From NCBI GenBank assembly GCA_963691905.1, contig OY829894.1, positions 1,798,001-1,862,000 of the forward strand: a DNA stretch of 64,000 nt, given 5' to 3'. Origin of the DNA: QGON01 sp963691905 (GTDB lineage Bacteria; Pseudomonadota; Gammaproteobacteria; Chromatiales; Chromatiaceae). A program made the translations under genes and the position numbers. This document shows positions 32,969-42,160 of this stretch, piece by piece. Below the pieces are notes generated by a model, which was not told the origin of the DNA, ran no database searches, and saw nothing but the letters and a program-made list of their open reading frames with translations. Each line of letters starts with the position of its first letter. Position 1 is the first letter of the stretch.

Positions 32969-35616
32969 TTGACCTCCAGACTCTTGGAGGCGATCTCGAA
33001 GAGGTCCCGTGAGATATCGGGCGTTGAGAGCACCCGTCGAAATTCGCGCTTCATCAAGGTCTGACGCACCTCGTCATAACGCTGCCAGCGGGTCATGATG
33101 CGCATCATGCGGGCCGCAACCTGGGGGTTGAGCCGGTCCAGTTCCAGAACCCTGTCGGTCAGAAAACGGTAGCCGGAGCCATCCACTGCATGAAACCCGG
33201 TGATATTGCCGCTGCAAAAGGCGCCGATCAGACTGCGCACCTTGTTGGGATTCTGCATGGAGAAGGCCGGATGCTTCATCAACCCTTCCACCACATCCAG
33301 TGTGGCGGGTAATCGGGAAAGCGCCTGTACAGTGAACCATTTATCCATCACCAGCGCATCGTCCTGCCAGCGGTTCTCGAATGTCGCAAGTACGACCTCT
33401 CTCTCCGGTGAGTCGGTATTGGCCAGCGTAGAGAGCGCCGCTATGACATCGGTCATGTTGTGCGACGCTTCAAACTGGGTCATGCAGAGGTCACGGATAA
33501 CCTGCTCATCGAGCAGCATGAGATACCCGAGGCAGACATTCTTCAGGCTGCGCCGGGCGATGGCGGCAGAGTCGATAGTGTAGGCGCCCGTCTCTGTATT
33601 GGCATGGTAGACCTCAAGCAGTGAGGTTTTCAGCGCCACGGCAAGTTGTCGCTTCACCGCCTCCCGCGCTATGTGAATTCCATCGACATCCACCTCCGCC
33701 ATCTGGTCTCCCAACTGGGATTCGGATGGGAGAAGCAGCACCTCGGCCAGCAACGCCTTGTCTGCCTGCTGGTCGGTCAGCGCCTTATGAAAGGCATCAA
33801 TAAATCCTTGCGGCACCTCCAGCCGATCCCCCGCCCGATGCGCATCCAGCAGTTGCAGAATGATGCGCTGGGCCAGTGTCTGGGCGGCATCCCAACGGTT
33901 GAAGTCATCGTTGTCGTGGGCCATCAGGAACGTCAGTTCCGCATCGCTGTAACCATAATCGATCTTCACCGGTGCAGAGAGTCCCCGCAGCAGTGAAGGC
34001 ACCGGTCTGGACGGCACATTGACGAAATGAAAAGTCTCCACCGCCTGGCGCAACTCAACGACGCGTGTCCCTCCACCTGGCGCCGCCTCGCCCTTCAACT
34101 GCAGCGGAATATCCTCTCCCGTCTCATTGAGTAGTCCCATGGCCAGAGGGATGTGAAACGGTGGTTTGTTCTTCTGTCCACTAGTGTCGGGGCAGTGCTG
34201 GGTGACCTGCAGACTGTAGACTTGTGCTGAGGCATCGTAATCCGCCTTCACCTGCAGTCCGGGGGTACCGGCAAGACTGTACCAATGTTTGAATTGAGAG
34301 AGATCCCGTCCGCCGGCATCCTCCATACATCGTACAAAATCCTCAGTGGTGACCGCCTGGCCGTCATGTCGTTCAAAATAGAGGTCGGTGGCCTTGCGGT
34401 AGCCGGCTTCGCCCAGCAGATTGTGCTGCATGCGCACCACTTCCGCACCCTTCTCATAGACAGTCACGGTGTAGAAGTTGTTGATCTCCATATAGGCATC
34501 GGGACGGATCGGATGGGCCATGGGTCCGGCATCCTCGGCAAACTGGTGGGCGCGCAGCAACCGCACGTCGGCGATGCGCTTGACGCCCCGGGAACCCATA
34601 TCTGCCGAGAACTCCTGATCCCGAAACACCGTCAACCCCTCTTTCAGACTAAGCTGAAACCAATCTCGACAGGTGATGCGATTACCGGTCCAGTTATGGA
34701 AATATTCGTGGGCGATAACCCCTTCAATACCCTGAAAATCACGATCGGTGGCACTGTCTGGGCGGGCCAGCACGAACTTGGAGTTGAAGACATTGAGGCC
34801 TTTGTTCTCCATCGCCCCCATGTTGAAATCGTTGACCGCCACGATCATGTAGATGTCCAGATCATACTCACGACCATAGTGCTGCTCATCCCAGGCCATG
34901 GCGTGCTTCAGGGATTGCATGGCGTGATCGCACTTCTTGATATTTTCCGGTTCCACGTAGATACGCAGATCCACCTCGCGTCCCGAAATGGTGGTATAGC
35001 TGTCTTGAATAAAGCGCAGATCCCCCGCCACCAGGGCAAAGAGATAACAGGGCTTGGGAAAGGGGTCTTCCCAGCGAACCCGGTGGCGACCCTGATCAAG
35101 TTCCTCTTCCTGAACCCGGTTGCCGTTGGAGAGCAGTACTGGATAGCGCTTTCTGTCTGCGCTGATGGTGGTGCTGAAGCGGGCCATGACATCGGGCCGG
35201 TCAGGAAAATAGGTGATGCGGCGAAACCCTTCGGCCTCGCATTGCGTACAGAACATGCCACCGGAGCGATAGAGCCCTTCCAGGGCCGTATTCTCCTGGG
35301 GGCGTATCAACACCCGTGTTTTCAGTTCAAACTGTTCAGGTGGATGATCGATAGTCAGGGATGTGTCATCCAGCCGGTAGGCATCAACTCCCAGCACAGC
35401 CTCATCGAGCTGCACGGATTCCAGCTCGAGCAGCTCGCCATTCAACAGGAAGGTGCGCTCGTCGCCTACATAGGCTGGGTTACGCCGTACCTTCAGACGG
35501 CTCTCAACACGAGCGTAGTCCTCGTGGAGATCTAAATTCAGGTCGACCTGATCCACCAGGTAAGCCGGTGGCAAATAGTCCTTCAAGTGGATGGTAACAG
35601 GGGTATCGGAGCGCAT
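32965..35616 (-). CDS. pepN: aminopeptidase N
   Basis: An 883-residue M1 zinc aminopeptidase that finishes cytosolic peptide degradation. The exopeptidase motif GAMENKGLNVF and zinc motif HEYFHNWTGNRITCRDWFQL-type sequence (HExxH with the downstream Glu) lie near residues 260-320. The C-terminal ARM-like superhelix is full length. I chose the ATG at 35616 (MRSDTPVTIHLKDYLPP), which gives nearly the E. coli length (870). ATGs upstream at 35649 and a frame to 35712 would add 11-32 residues; none has a clear ribosome-binding site. Confidence 0.95.
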   Translation of the reverse strand: MRSDTPVTIHLKDYLPPAYLVDQVDLNLDLHEDYARVESRLKVRRNPAYVGDERTFLLNGELLELESVQLDEAVLGVDAYRLDDTSLTIDHPPEQFELKTRVLIRPQENTALEGLYRSGGMFCTQCEAEGFRRITYFPDRPDVMARFSTTISADRKRYPVLLSNGNRVQEEELDQGRHRVRWEDPFPKPCYLFALVAGDLRFIQDSYTTISGREVDLRIYVEPENIKKCDHAMQSLKHAMAWDEQHYGREYDLDIYMIVAVNDFNMGAMENKGLNVFNSKFVLARPDSATDRDFQGIEGVIAHEYFHNWTGNRITCRDWFQLSLKEGLTVFRDQEFSADMGSRGVKRIADVRLLRAHQFAEDAGPMAHPIRPDAYMEINNFYTVTVYEKGAEVVRMQHNLLGEAGYRKATDLYFERHDGQAVTTEDFVRCMEDAGGRDLSQFKHWYSLAGTPGLQVKADYDASAQVYSLQVTQHCPDTSGQKNKPPFHIPLAMGLLNETGEDIPLQLKGEAAPGGGTRVVELRQAVETFHFVNVPSRPVPSLLRGLSAPVKIDYGYSDAELTFLMAHDNDDFNRWDAAQTLAQRIILQLLDAHRAGDRLEVPQGFIDAFHKALTDQQADKALLAEVLLLPSESQLGDQMAEVDVDGIHIAREAVKRQLAVALKTSLLEVYHANTETGAYTIDSAAIARRSLKNVCLGYLMLLDEQVIRDLCMTQFEASHNMTDVIAALSTLANTDSPEREVVLATFENRWQDDALVMDKWFTVQALSRLPATLDVVEGLMKHPAFSMQNPNKVRSLIGAFCSGNITGFHAVDGSGYRFLTDRVLELDRLNPQVAARMMRIMTRWQRYDEVRQTLMKREFRRVLSTPDISRDLFEIASKSLEVK

Positions 35617-35917
35617 GTGTAGTCCCGGAAAACGTTCAAGGCGCTCCATGTTATAGCCAAACCGGAGAATCTTAAAATCCACCGCCGGTAAAGTTCTTCT
35701 GTACTTCCACATAAAACCATTCTCGTGTCATGGTGTTCGTGGAACTCTGACGATGTGGCTGTTAAGATTGAGGTATTAAACGAAACCGATTTTTTCCATG
35801 ATTTACTGAAGACTCAAAGAGTTACATAACAACTTCTGAAAATCATCTCTGCCCCGCAGCCCTCTTACCAGGGTCCGGAGCCATGCTGATCATTTATTAC
35901 CAAGAGGAATTTACCCC
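35617..35917. other. divergent intergenic region pepN / grxC
   Basis: About 300 bases between two divergent genes. The pepN-side end stays open in the pepN frame to 35712. No palindrome, repeat or RNA gene is apparent. A ribosome-binding site (AAGAGGA) precedes grxC. Promoters for both directions must lie here, but none stands out. Confidence 0.4.
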
Positions 35918-36181
35918 ATGCCTAAAGTGGTGATGTATACCACGGCGGTCTGCCCCTATTGCGTACGCGCCAAGTTCATGCTGAAAAACAAGCTGGTGGA
36001 CTACGAGGAGATCCGCATCGATACCGACCACGAAGCGATGCAGGTCATGATGCAACGCAGTCGGCGCAACACAGTGCCGCAGATCTTCATCGACGAGTAC
36101 CATGTCGGCGGTTATGACGATATGGCCGCCCTTGAAATGGCTGGTCGCCTGGACGAACTACTCGGTCTGGCGGAAAGCTGA
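35918..36181 (+). CDS. grxC: glutaredoxin 3 (GrxC)
   Basis: An 87-residue dithiol glutaredoxin of the thioredoxin fold. It reduces disulfides and glutathione adducts using glutathione. The active site is Cys12-Pro-Tyr-Cys15 (TTAVCPYCVRAK). The cis-proline loop NTVPQIFID and the glutathione-binding GGYDDM are present. Length and motif match GrxC. It starts at the ATG 35918 and ends five bases before hslR. Confidence 0.96.
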   Translation: MPKVVMYTTAVCPYCVRAKFMLKNKLVDYEEIRIDTDHEAMQVMMQRSRRNTVPQIFIDEYHVGGYDDMAALEMAGRLDELLGLAES

Positions 36182-36186
36182 TCCGC

Positions 36187-36585
36187 ATGAATGAAACGGC
36201 AGGCAAGGTCCGACTCGACAAGTGGCTGTGGGCTGCTCGCTTTTTCAAGACTCGTCAACTCGCCTGCGAAGCAATCAATGGCGGCAAAGTTCATCTCAAC
36301 GGCCAGCGCACAAAACCTGGCCGTGAGCTCAAGGTCGGTTCACATCTGCAGATCCATAAAGGCTCACTTGAATGGGATGTGGAGGTACGGGTACTGGCCT
36401 CAAAACGACGTCCTGCCAGGGAGGCACTTGAATTCTACGAAGAGTCGGCAGAGAGTGAACAGCTGCGACAGAAGATTACCGAAGAGCAGCGCTTGCAGCG
36501 CGCCATGGAACCTCGGCCCGTTCGTGGAAAAATGAACAAGAAAGATCGCCGTATGATCCATCGCTTCACCAACAAGGTTAGCTGA
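36187..36585 (+). CDS. hslR: ribosome-associated heat shock protein Hsp15
   Basis: A 132-residue S4-domain RNA-binding protein. Hsp15 binds stalled 50S subunits carrying peptidyl-tRNA and helps recycle them. The S4 motif is VRLDKWLWAARFFKTRQLACEAINGGKVHLNGQ at residues 8-40, and the C-terminal basic tail fits the family (RPxKKDRR). It lies between grxC and a Cys-rich unknown with gaps of five and seven bases, indicating one transcript. Confidence 0.93.
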   Translation: MNETAGKVRLDKWLWAARFFKTRQLACEAINGGKVHLNGQRTKPGRELKVGSHLQIHKGSLEWDVEVRVLASKRRPAREALEFYEESAESEQLRQKITEEQRLQRAMEPRPVRGKMNKKDRRMIHRFTNKVS

Positions 36586-36592
36586 ATCTGTC

Positions 36593-37051
36593 ATGGACCA
36601 GGATGCATACCATCGCACATACCGGGAGATCAACGACCGTTACTGCCCCTTCGAGCGGAGCATTCTGAACGATAAATGCAGCTGCGGTGAGTCAAAGCGA
36701 TTCTACCTGGCGGAGCGTATCGGGGTGCATTGCGAATCAGACCAGGGACAGGCCCAGTGCATGGAACTGCTCGAACTGCTCCGGCATCACGCCCGCTTTG
36801 CACTGAAATCCAATGACAGGAACGCAACACTGCCTCATGGCCAGGCGATGCGCCTGCAGGTCGGTGGAGTACGAGGACTGTTTTCCGAGATCTATCCGCA
36901 AGAGCCTATTCCTGAACCCGTCGGCGACATATTCACACTGGTCAACAGCGCCATCGAAAAATTCAATTCATTGGATGAATTGCCGTTCCAACCCATCATC
37001 CAGCAGGTTGCCGCCTATCGAGGGCGCCAGCGATCAAAACCCAATAAATAA
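36593..37051 (+). CDS. cysteine-rich protein, unknown function
   Basis: I do not recognise this 152-residue protein. Five cysteines cluster in the first 56 residues: Cys18, Cys29, Cys31, Cys47 and Cys56 (CPFERSILNDKCSCGESKRF...). This is a spacing that could hold zinc or an iron-sulfur centre. The C-terminal half is helical without other motifs and lacks cysteines. There is no signal peptide, so it is probably cytoplasmic. It starts seven bases after hslR in an apparent three-gene operon with grxC, and converges on dsrS with a REP-like palindrome between. Confidence 0.65.
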   Translation: MDQDAYHRTYREINDRYCPFERSILNDKCSCGESKRFYLAERIGVHCESDQGQAQCMELLELLRHHARFALKSNDRNATLPHGQAMRLQVGGVRGLFSEIYPQEPIPEPVGDIFTLVNSAIEKFNSLDELPFQPIIQQVAAYRGRQRSKPNK

Positions 37052-37070
37052 TGTAACTCTTCAAGACCTA

Positions 37071-37098
37071 GGCTCGATCAAGCGTAGCGGATCGGGCC
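37071..37098 (+). repeat. REP-like palindrome (copy 2)
   Basis: A 28-base palindrome with one mismatch and core TCAAGCGTAGCGGA. It lies between the convergent 152-aa gene and dsrS, eight bases after the dsrS stop codon. It may act as a transcript end for both. Confidence 0.75.
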
Positions 37099-37105
37099 TG
37101 CCACT

Positions 37106-38233
37106 TTAGCTTCCCGTCCCCTTCAGCACGTTTAGATATGCCATCAATGGTGTCAATACCGGTTCCAACTTACGGCGCATCAGAGAGCCGATCGCGTCAG
37201 AATGACTGAATACAGGACGCACGACGCCATACCCCATGCCGGAAAAAATACGCATCGCCTTTAACTCTCCCGCCAACTCAGGCACAGCATCCAGGCAACG
37301 CTCAAAAGCGTGACAAGCGGCCTTTCCGGCAAGCAGCTGTTCCGCTTCCTCTTCCAGCGCTTCAAGGGTCAGATCAGGGTTTCCTTCAGGCCTCAGTGGC
37401 GCGAAATAGTCTCGCAGGACATCAAGCAGCAGGGTAACCACATCCTGATTAGCAGGTTTGACCATCACCCGCCCGACTGTATCGATAAAACTTTGGCCCG
37501 GGGCAGAGAGTATCTTCAACACTATTGCCGCATAAGGGTTTCCAGCCTCTGAAAGCGCTGCGAGCGTGCCTGCATGGCTATCCCTGTCTCCACGCGGTAG
37601 CAGCTGGTCCGGCAACTGGTCCGGTATGCTGGCAAGAAATCCGAGATAGTAGACAGTTTTGCGACTACAACGTTTCCATAACTTCTGTCTGACTTCATCC
37701 GAAACCAATCCCGGTTGAAGTACGAGCTTCAGGCTTTCCACCATTATTTCCGGTTCAGTCTCAAAGGGGAGGTATTCGATCAGAAACTCCGCCAATTCGG
37801 CACCCATCTCTCCGGCAACCACGGCCGGATTAGCCAACATACGCCGAGCATTTTCCGGCTCCTGTCCGGACCACCAAGCCAAGCGTGCCAGCTCATCCGT
37901 CAGTCCACTGGCACAGGTGACGGCGACAACCGCTTCCGGTTCTCCAAGCAGGAGCAGTTGTTCAAGATTTTCACCCCGGGTCTGACCCATCCGGGTCCAG
38001 CGTTTGAGAAAAAGCGGGTAGCCACCGGGTGATCCCGTCGCATGACCGGACAGGAGTTCCCGCACCCGACCAAGATATTGGTCGTCACGGCAGTTGGGAT
38101 TGAGCTGAATCCTGGCCTCACCCTTGTCGGAGAGACCGTAAAGCGTCATTGAAGACTCATTGATTCTGATGGCGCGGGGTTTAGTGGCAAGCAGCACATT
38201 CAGACGCAGCGCGTCTTCATTGGATAGATCCAT
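37106..38233 (-). CDS. dsrS: DsrS, conserved sulfur-oxidation protein
   Basis: A 375-residue soluble protein, last gene of the dsr locus, matching DsrS of Allochromatium-type organisms in position and size. It has no signal peptide and no recognised domain; it is predicted all-helical, with isolated cysteines (for example ACHAFERCLD). In A. vinosum DsrS is reported to affect Dsr protein levels, but its mechanism is unknown. The ATG at 38233 follows dsrR by 96 bases. The identification rests on gene order and general resemblance. Confidence 0.8.
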   Translation of the reverse strand: MDLSNEDALRLNVLLATKPRAIRINESSMTLYGLSDKGEARIQLNPNCRDDQYLGRVRELLSGHATGSPGGYPLFLKRWTRMGQTRGENLEQLLLLGEPEAVVAVTCASGLTDELARLAWWSGQEPENARRMLANPAVVAGEMGAELAEFLIEYLPFETEPEIMVESLKLVLQPGLVSDEVRQKLWKRCSRKTVYYLGFLASIPDQLPDQLLPRGDRDSHAGTLAALSEAGNPYAAIVLKILSAPGQSFIDTVGRVMVKPANQDVVTLLLDVLRDYFAPLRPEGNPDLTLEALEEEAEQLLAGKAACHAFERCLDAVPELAGELKAMRIFSGMGYGVVRPVFSHSDAIGSLMRRKLEPVLTPLMAYLNVLKGTGS

Positions 38234-38329
38234 CAGAAGGTGGCTCCGGGAGTGGTTGAGTGCTTTTATCCTGTTAAAGGGGACAGGCTGTTTTGGTCTA
38301 GGCAGTACCGCTACTCGATGAGTGGAGAA

Positions 38330-38662
38330 TCACTCCCCTTGATCGGTGTTCTCAGCTACAGGAGGAACGTAATTGGCGTCTTTTGGATTGATGAAGATGA
38401 ATTGTTTCTCGCCATCTTCCGTCTCCACGTAATCCATGGTCGTCTCATTTAGCATCGGAACATATTCGGGTTCCATAACCAAGTCGATGCCTTCTGAGAC
38501 AAAGGTTATATCATCATCCTTCACCTCGTCGAATCCCATCAGATAGTCAAACGCCCCATCTTCCTTCATACGGGTTGCAAAACGCAGCACCATACCCTCT
38601 GTTCCGCCCTGCTCTGCTGCTTGGGCAATCTGTTTAGCTGCCCTTTTGGTCAATTTAAACAT
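38330..38662 (-). CDS. dsrR: DsrR, cysteine-less A-type scaffold homologue
   Basis: A 110-residue protein with the IscA/A-type fold start (MFKLTKRAAKQIAQAAEQ) but no cysteine at all. The three cysteines that bind the cluster in IscA are therefore absent, the hallmark of DsrR. In A. vinosum DsrR is needed for efficient sulfur oxidation, with effects on dsr mRNA or protein levels. A cluster-carrier role is excluded by sequence. It overlaps the dsrN stop by eight bases and has AAGGT upstream. Confidence 0.9.
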   Translation of the reverse strand: MFKLTKRAAKQIAQAAEQGGTEGMVLRFATRMKEDGAFDYLMGFDEVKDDDITFVSEGIDLVMEPEYVPMLNETTMDYVETEDGEKQFIFINPKDANYVPPVAENTDQGE

Positions 38663-40073
38663 CGTTATTACTACCTTGATTTCCCATTTCCAGTGCTTTC
38701 ATCGCCCTGACATGCGACAAAAAGCGCTCTACCCAGTGACATCCACCCACATTTCGCATGTGCGTGTAGTTGGCGAGCAGGTTTTTGTAGATATAACCAT
38801 CATGCCTGCTGTCGATTCCTGTGCCTCGGATCACTTCATAAGCAAAATCGCTACTTTCAGCATCCAATCCCTCGAGAGCCGAGTAGTGGAACTCATGAGC
38901 ATTGATGATGCCATCGCCATCTTTTTCGGCGACTTCTCCCCAGCGAGAGTTGCCTGATTCCGTGAGACGAACGTAACCCCGACCCTGTGGTCTTTCATGC
39001 ATGACCGCATCAGCAGGAATTATACCGACCATTCTACATTTTTTGCCTTGCCAGGTCAGGCTTCTGCAAAGGTACATCAACCCTCCACATTCTGCGTAAA
39101 CCACCCCACCCTGTTCGATATAGTCTCTGATTGCCCCTCGGATCGAAACATTTGCCTCAAGTTTATCCATCGAGGTCTCGGGAAATCCCCCACCGATAAA
39201 GAGCCCATCGACCTCTGGCAGTCGTTCATCGTTCAGGGCGTCGAAAGGAACCAGTTCAGCCCCATGATGCTGTAAAGCCTCCAGGTCATCGGGATAGTAG
39301 AACCCAAAGGCCATATCTTTCGGGTAACCTATTCGCAATGCGCCATCTTGACGTAAAGTCTCCTCCACAGCAGCCAAACGGGGAACACTTCGGGCTTCTC
39401 CTGCAATCTCTATCAACCTGTCGAGATCGACACAGTCGGTTACCGTCTTTGCCAGATAGTCGATAACCTCTTCTGCCTGCGAGCGCTCATTATTCGGCAC
39501 CAATCCCAAATGCCGCTCATCAATTCCCAGTGACGGATCATTGGCGACAGCCCCCAACACGGGAATGTCAGTATAGTGCTCTACGACATTTACCAGCTTC
39601 GATTCGTGGCGGCTGCCACCGACTTGATTGAGGATGACACCTGAGATAGAGATGTTGTGATCAAAAGCCTGGTATCCCAAAAGCAGCGGAGCAATTCCGC
39701 GGGTCATGCCCTTTGTATTGATAACCAGAACAACAGGAACATTCAGCAGGGCTGCCAGAGCGGCATTGCTGTTGCTGCCTTCAATATCCAAGCCATCGTA
39801 AAGTCCCTTGTTACCCTCGATGAGGCCAATATCTGCCCCCTGCATTCGACGGCGATAGAGCGCTTCGATCTCTTCCCGATGCATGGTGTAGAAATCGAGA
39901 TTGTAGCAGCCACGCCCGGTTGCCGAGTGCAACCATAGCGGGTCAATGTAGTCGGGGCCTTTTTTGAAGGGCTGGACCGTCAGGCCGCGATGGGCAAGGG
40001 CACGCCCCAATCCAATAGAGAGGGTGGTCTTCCCGGAGGACTTATGCGCAGCAGAGATATAGATAGAGGCCAC
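38655..40073 (-). CDS. dsrN: DsrN, siroheme amidase
   Basis: A 472-residue glutamine-dependent amidase of the CobB/CbiA family. In reverse-dsr organisms it makes siroheme amide, the prosthetic group of DsrAB. The N-terminal P-loop ISAAHKSSGKTTLSIGLGRAL binds ATP. The C-terminal class I glutaminase domain has the nucleophile in VVYAECGGLMYLCRSL. The start is GTG at 40073. A strong terminator lies just upstream, so dsrNRS may depend on read-through or a separate promoter. Confidence 0.92.
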   Translation of the reverse strand: MASIYISAAHKSSGKTTLSIGLGRALAHRGLTVQPFKKGPDYIDPLWLHSATGRGCYNLDFYTMHREEIEALYRRRMQGADIGLIEGNKGLYDGLDIEGSNSNAALAALLNVPVVLVINTKGMTRGIAPLLLGYQAFDHNISISGVILNQVGGSRHESKLVNVVEHYTDIPVLGAVANDPSLGIDERHLGLVPNNERSQAEEVIDYLAKTVTDCVDLDRLIEIAGEARSVPRLAAVEETLRQDGALRIGYPKDMAFGFYYPDDLEALQHHGAELVPFDALNDERLPEVDGLFIGGGFPETSMDKLEANVSIRGAIRDYIEQGGVVYAECGGLMYLCRSLTWQGKKCRMVGIIPADAVMHERPQGRGYVRLTESGNSRWGEVAEKDGDGIINAHEFHYSALEGLDAESSDFAYEVIRGTGIDSRHDGYIYKNLLANYTHMRNVGGCHWVERFLSHVRAMKALEMGNQGSNNDV

Positions 40074-40091
40074 AGGCTTTTTCTTTCGTGC

Positions 40092-40132
40092 AAAAAAATA
40101 CCCACCGTCAGCACATGCTGACGGTGGGTATT
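40092..40132 (-). terminator. intrinsic terminator between dsrP and dsrN
   Basis: On the leftward strand a perfect stem of at least 16 pairs (arms 40097-40113 and 40116-40132) is followed at once by seven U residues (A tract 40092-40098). It starts 35 bases after the dsrP stop codon and ends 19 bases before the dsrN start. All features of a strong Rho-independent terminator are present, inside the dsr operon. Confidence 0.9.
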
Positions 40133-40166
40133 CTTATTGTCTTACAGCCAGATTACAAGCTGTAAA

Positions 40167-41369
40167 TCAGGCACTCTCCCCTGGATCTTCCAGGGATTCA
40201 GGGAACACCTTGAACATACGGGCACCGACAGCAACCATCGTCATGGCGATGGCGATGCCACCAATGCCAAGCAGCATTTCCGGAAGGCTGGGCGCATAGG
40301 CGCTCACGGTTCCATCATAAAAGCTGCTCTCAAGCACTTCCTTACCCGGGAAAATTGGCATCGGGAAGGCCTGTCCACCTATTACGATCACATAGATCTG
40401 GAAGAAACCACCGATCAACACCATCACTGAAGCTGCAGCAATAGCCCAGCGTGCTTTATCAAACGCCGGAGAGTAGATCAGGAACAGTGGAATAACACCG
40501 CCAATCAACACCTGACCAATCCAGAACATTGCGGTATACACCCCGCCATTGAGCAGAATAAAACTCTCCACGCCATGGTGCTGAGTCACATACAGGTTGG
40601 TGAGGTGATAGGCCAGTGCAAAGAAGAGTACCGCACCGACAAACACACCCAGCAGATTTTTCAAGCGCGCCAAGCGCAGATCACCCAATTCACGATCACC
40701 CCACATATAGGCTGCAATCAGCGTGATGATGAAGAATGCCAAGCCATAACTAAAGGACATGATAATGAACATCGGCGCCATGATCGCAGCATCATATGCC
40801 TCGCGGGCGACCAGAAAACCAAAGATGGAACCGGTACCGGTAGTCAGTGCAAGTCGCCAGAAGAAAGCAGCGAAACCAATCGGACGGTAGTAGCGGTTGG
40901 CCTTTCTGTCCATCATGGCCCAAAGATAGAGGCCCACGATAGCAAAGAAACCTGAATAGAGAATAATATTCCAGGCGAAGATCGACTTGAAATTATAGTA
41001 GGTCATGGCAATGATCAGACGGTCGGGACGCCCCAGATCCAGCAACAGCACTACCAAGCCCCCTGCCAGTAAACCAATCGCCAGCAGACTTGAAAAACGT
41101 CCGAGGGGCTTGTACATCGGCCCGCCGAATACTGAGCCAATCGACGCCACATTCAAAGCGCCAGACGCAGCAACAATCAGGAAGATTGCAAAGACATGCG
41201 GTAATCCCCAAACAATCTGGTTGGACATCCCGGTCACCCAGTGACCATTATGCTCCATGTAGAAGGCTGCCCCCAATGCGATTGCTACAATCGTACCGAG
41301 CAATGCCAACCCAGCCCAAAAGCGGACTGGTGTTCCGCAGTAGAGCTCACGATAATACATCTTACTCAT
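40167..41369 (-). CDS. dsrP: DsrP, NrfD-family integral membrane subunit
   Basis: A 400-residue polytopic membrane protein of the NrfD/PsrC family, with about ten hydrophobic helices. It is the quinone-interacting subunit of DsrMKJOP and pairs with periplasmic DsrO. It has the family opening (RFWAGLALLGTIVAIALG). GAGGG precedes the ATG at 41369. It starts 20 bases after dsrO, the conserved order. Confidence 0.94.
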   Translation of the reverse strand: MSKMYYRELYCGTPVRFWAGLALLGTIVAIALGAAFYMEHNGHWVTGMSNQIVWGLPHVFAIFLIVAASGALNVASIGSVFGGPMYKPLGRFSSLLAIGLLAGGLVVLLLDLGRPDRLIIAMTYYNFKSIFAWNIILYSGFFAIVGLYLWAMMDRKANRYYRPIGFAAFFWRLALTTGTGSIFGFLVAREAYDAAIMAPMFIIMSFSYGLAFFIITLIAAYMWGDRELGDLRLARLKNLLGVFVGAVLFFALAYHLTNLYVTQHHGVESFILLNGGVYTAMFWIGQVLIGGVIPLFLIYSPAFDKARWAIAAASVMVLIGGFFQIYVIVIGGQAFPMPIFPGKEVLESSFYDGTVSAYAPSLPEMLLGIGGIAIAMTMVAVGARMFKVFPESLEDPGESA

Positions 41370-41389
41370 GTTCTATACGCCCTCTGCTA

Positions 41390-42142
41390 TCACAGATTCG
41401 AATACCGAACACCGGTATTCAGTTTGAGATCAGCGCGAATCTGCCGACTATTCTGTGATTTAAGTGCCTGACTGATTTCGCTATCGGGATCTTTCAGGTC
41501 GCCAAAGAGAATCGCGCCATGTCCATCCTTATGACAGGCTTCCTGACAGGCAGTCATTGTCTCTCCACGATCAATACGGTGTACGCACATCGTGCAGCCC
41601 TCAACACACCCCTTACCTCGAGGAGCATTGACGGATTGATCCTTGAGGTCTTCATGCACGAAAGAACGTGCCTTATAGGGACAAGCCATCATGCAGTAGC
41701 GGCAGCCGATACAGATATGACGGTCGACCAACACAATGCCATCTGTGCGCTTGAAAGAGGCGCCCGTTGGACAGACATCGACACAAGGTGGATGTTCACA
41801 GTGCTGACACATCATTACCAAGCGGTTGATATGCCCGGTATTGAGATCCTTCAGTTTGACGGTTCGAATCCACTGGGCATCCGTCGCCGGTCGATCATGC
41901 CCGGTCAAACCGTGTTCACTGTTGCAGGCGTCGACACAGGCACTGCAGCCCTCTGCGCATTTATTCGCATCGATCAACATCCCCCAACGATGCTTGGCGG
42001 ACGCACCTTGGGATTCAGGATCAGCGCCGGCCACTGTATGCAGAAGTACACCAGGAGCGACAACAACCGCTCCCGCCGCTGCAACTGTCGTTCCGACAAA
42101 TTTGCGGCGATTCATATCCGGCTGGTCATTTTTAACACTCAC
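41390..42142 (-). CDS. dsrO: DsrO, periplasmic iron-sulfur protein
   Basis: A 250-residue ferredoxin-like electron carrier of the DsrMKJOP complex. A Tat signal (NRRKFVGTTVAAAGAVVVAPG) indicates folded export with its clusters. Cysteine motifs for [4Fe-4S] centres are CAEGCSACVDAC, CQHCEHPPCVDVCPTG, CIGCRYCMMACPYK and a late CVEGCTMC...CQEAC group. It sits between dsrJ and dsrP. The role is to pass electrons between DsrJ and the membrane subunit. Confidence 0.95.
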   Translation of the reverse strand: MSVKNDQPDMNRRKFVGTTVAAAGAVVVAPGVLLHTVAGADPESQGASAKHRWGMLIDANKCAEGCSACVDACNSEHGLTGHDRPATDAQWIRTVKLKDLNTGHINRLVMMCQHCEHPPCVDVCPTGASFKRTDGIVLVDRHICIGCRYCMMACPYKARSFVHEDLKDQSVNAPRGKGCVEGCTMCVHRIDRGETMTACQEACHKDGHGAILFGDLKDPDSEISQALKSQNSRQIRADLKLNTGVRYSNL

Positions 42143-42160
42143 GATCAGTCTCTCCGCATA

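Noticed and set aside
34285..35535. 416-codon rightward frame opposite pepN
   Set aside because: Fully antisense to a well-supported aminopeptidase gene; composition is atypical for protein.
38240..38452. 70-codon rightward frame between dsrS and dsrR
   Set aside because: Overlaps the 3' end of dsrR in antisense and has no support. The gap holds a GGGGACAG fragment resembling the 21-bp repeat, but the match is too short to call.
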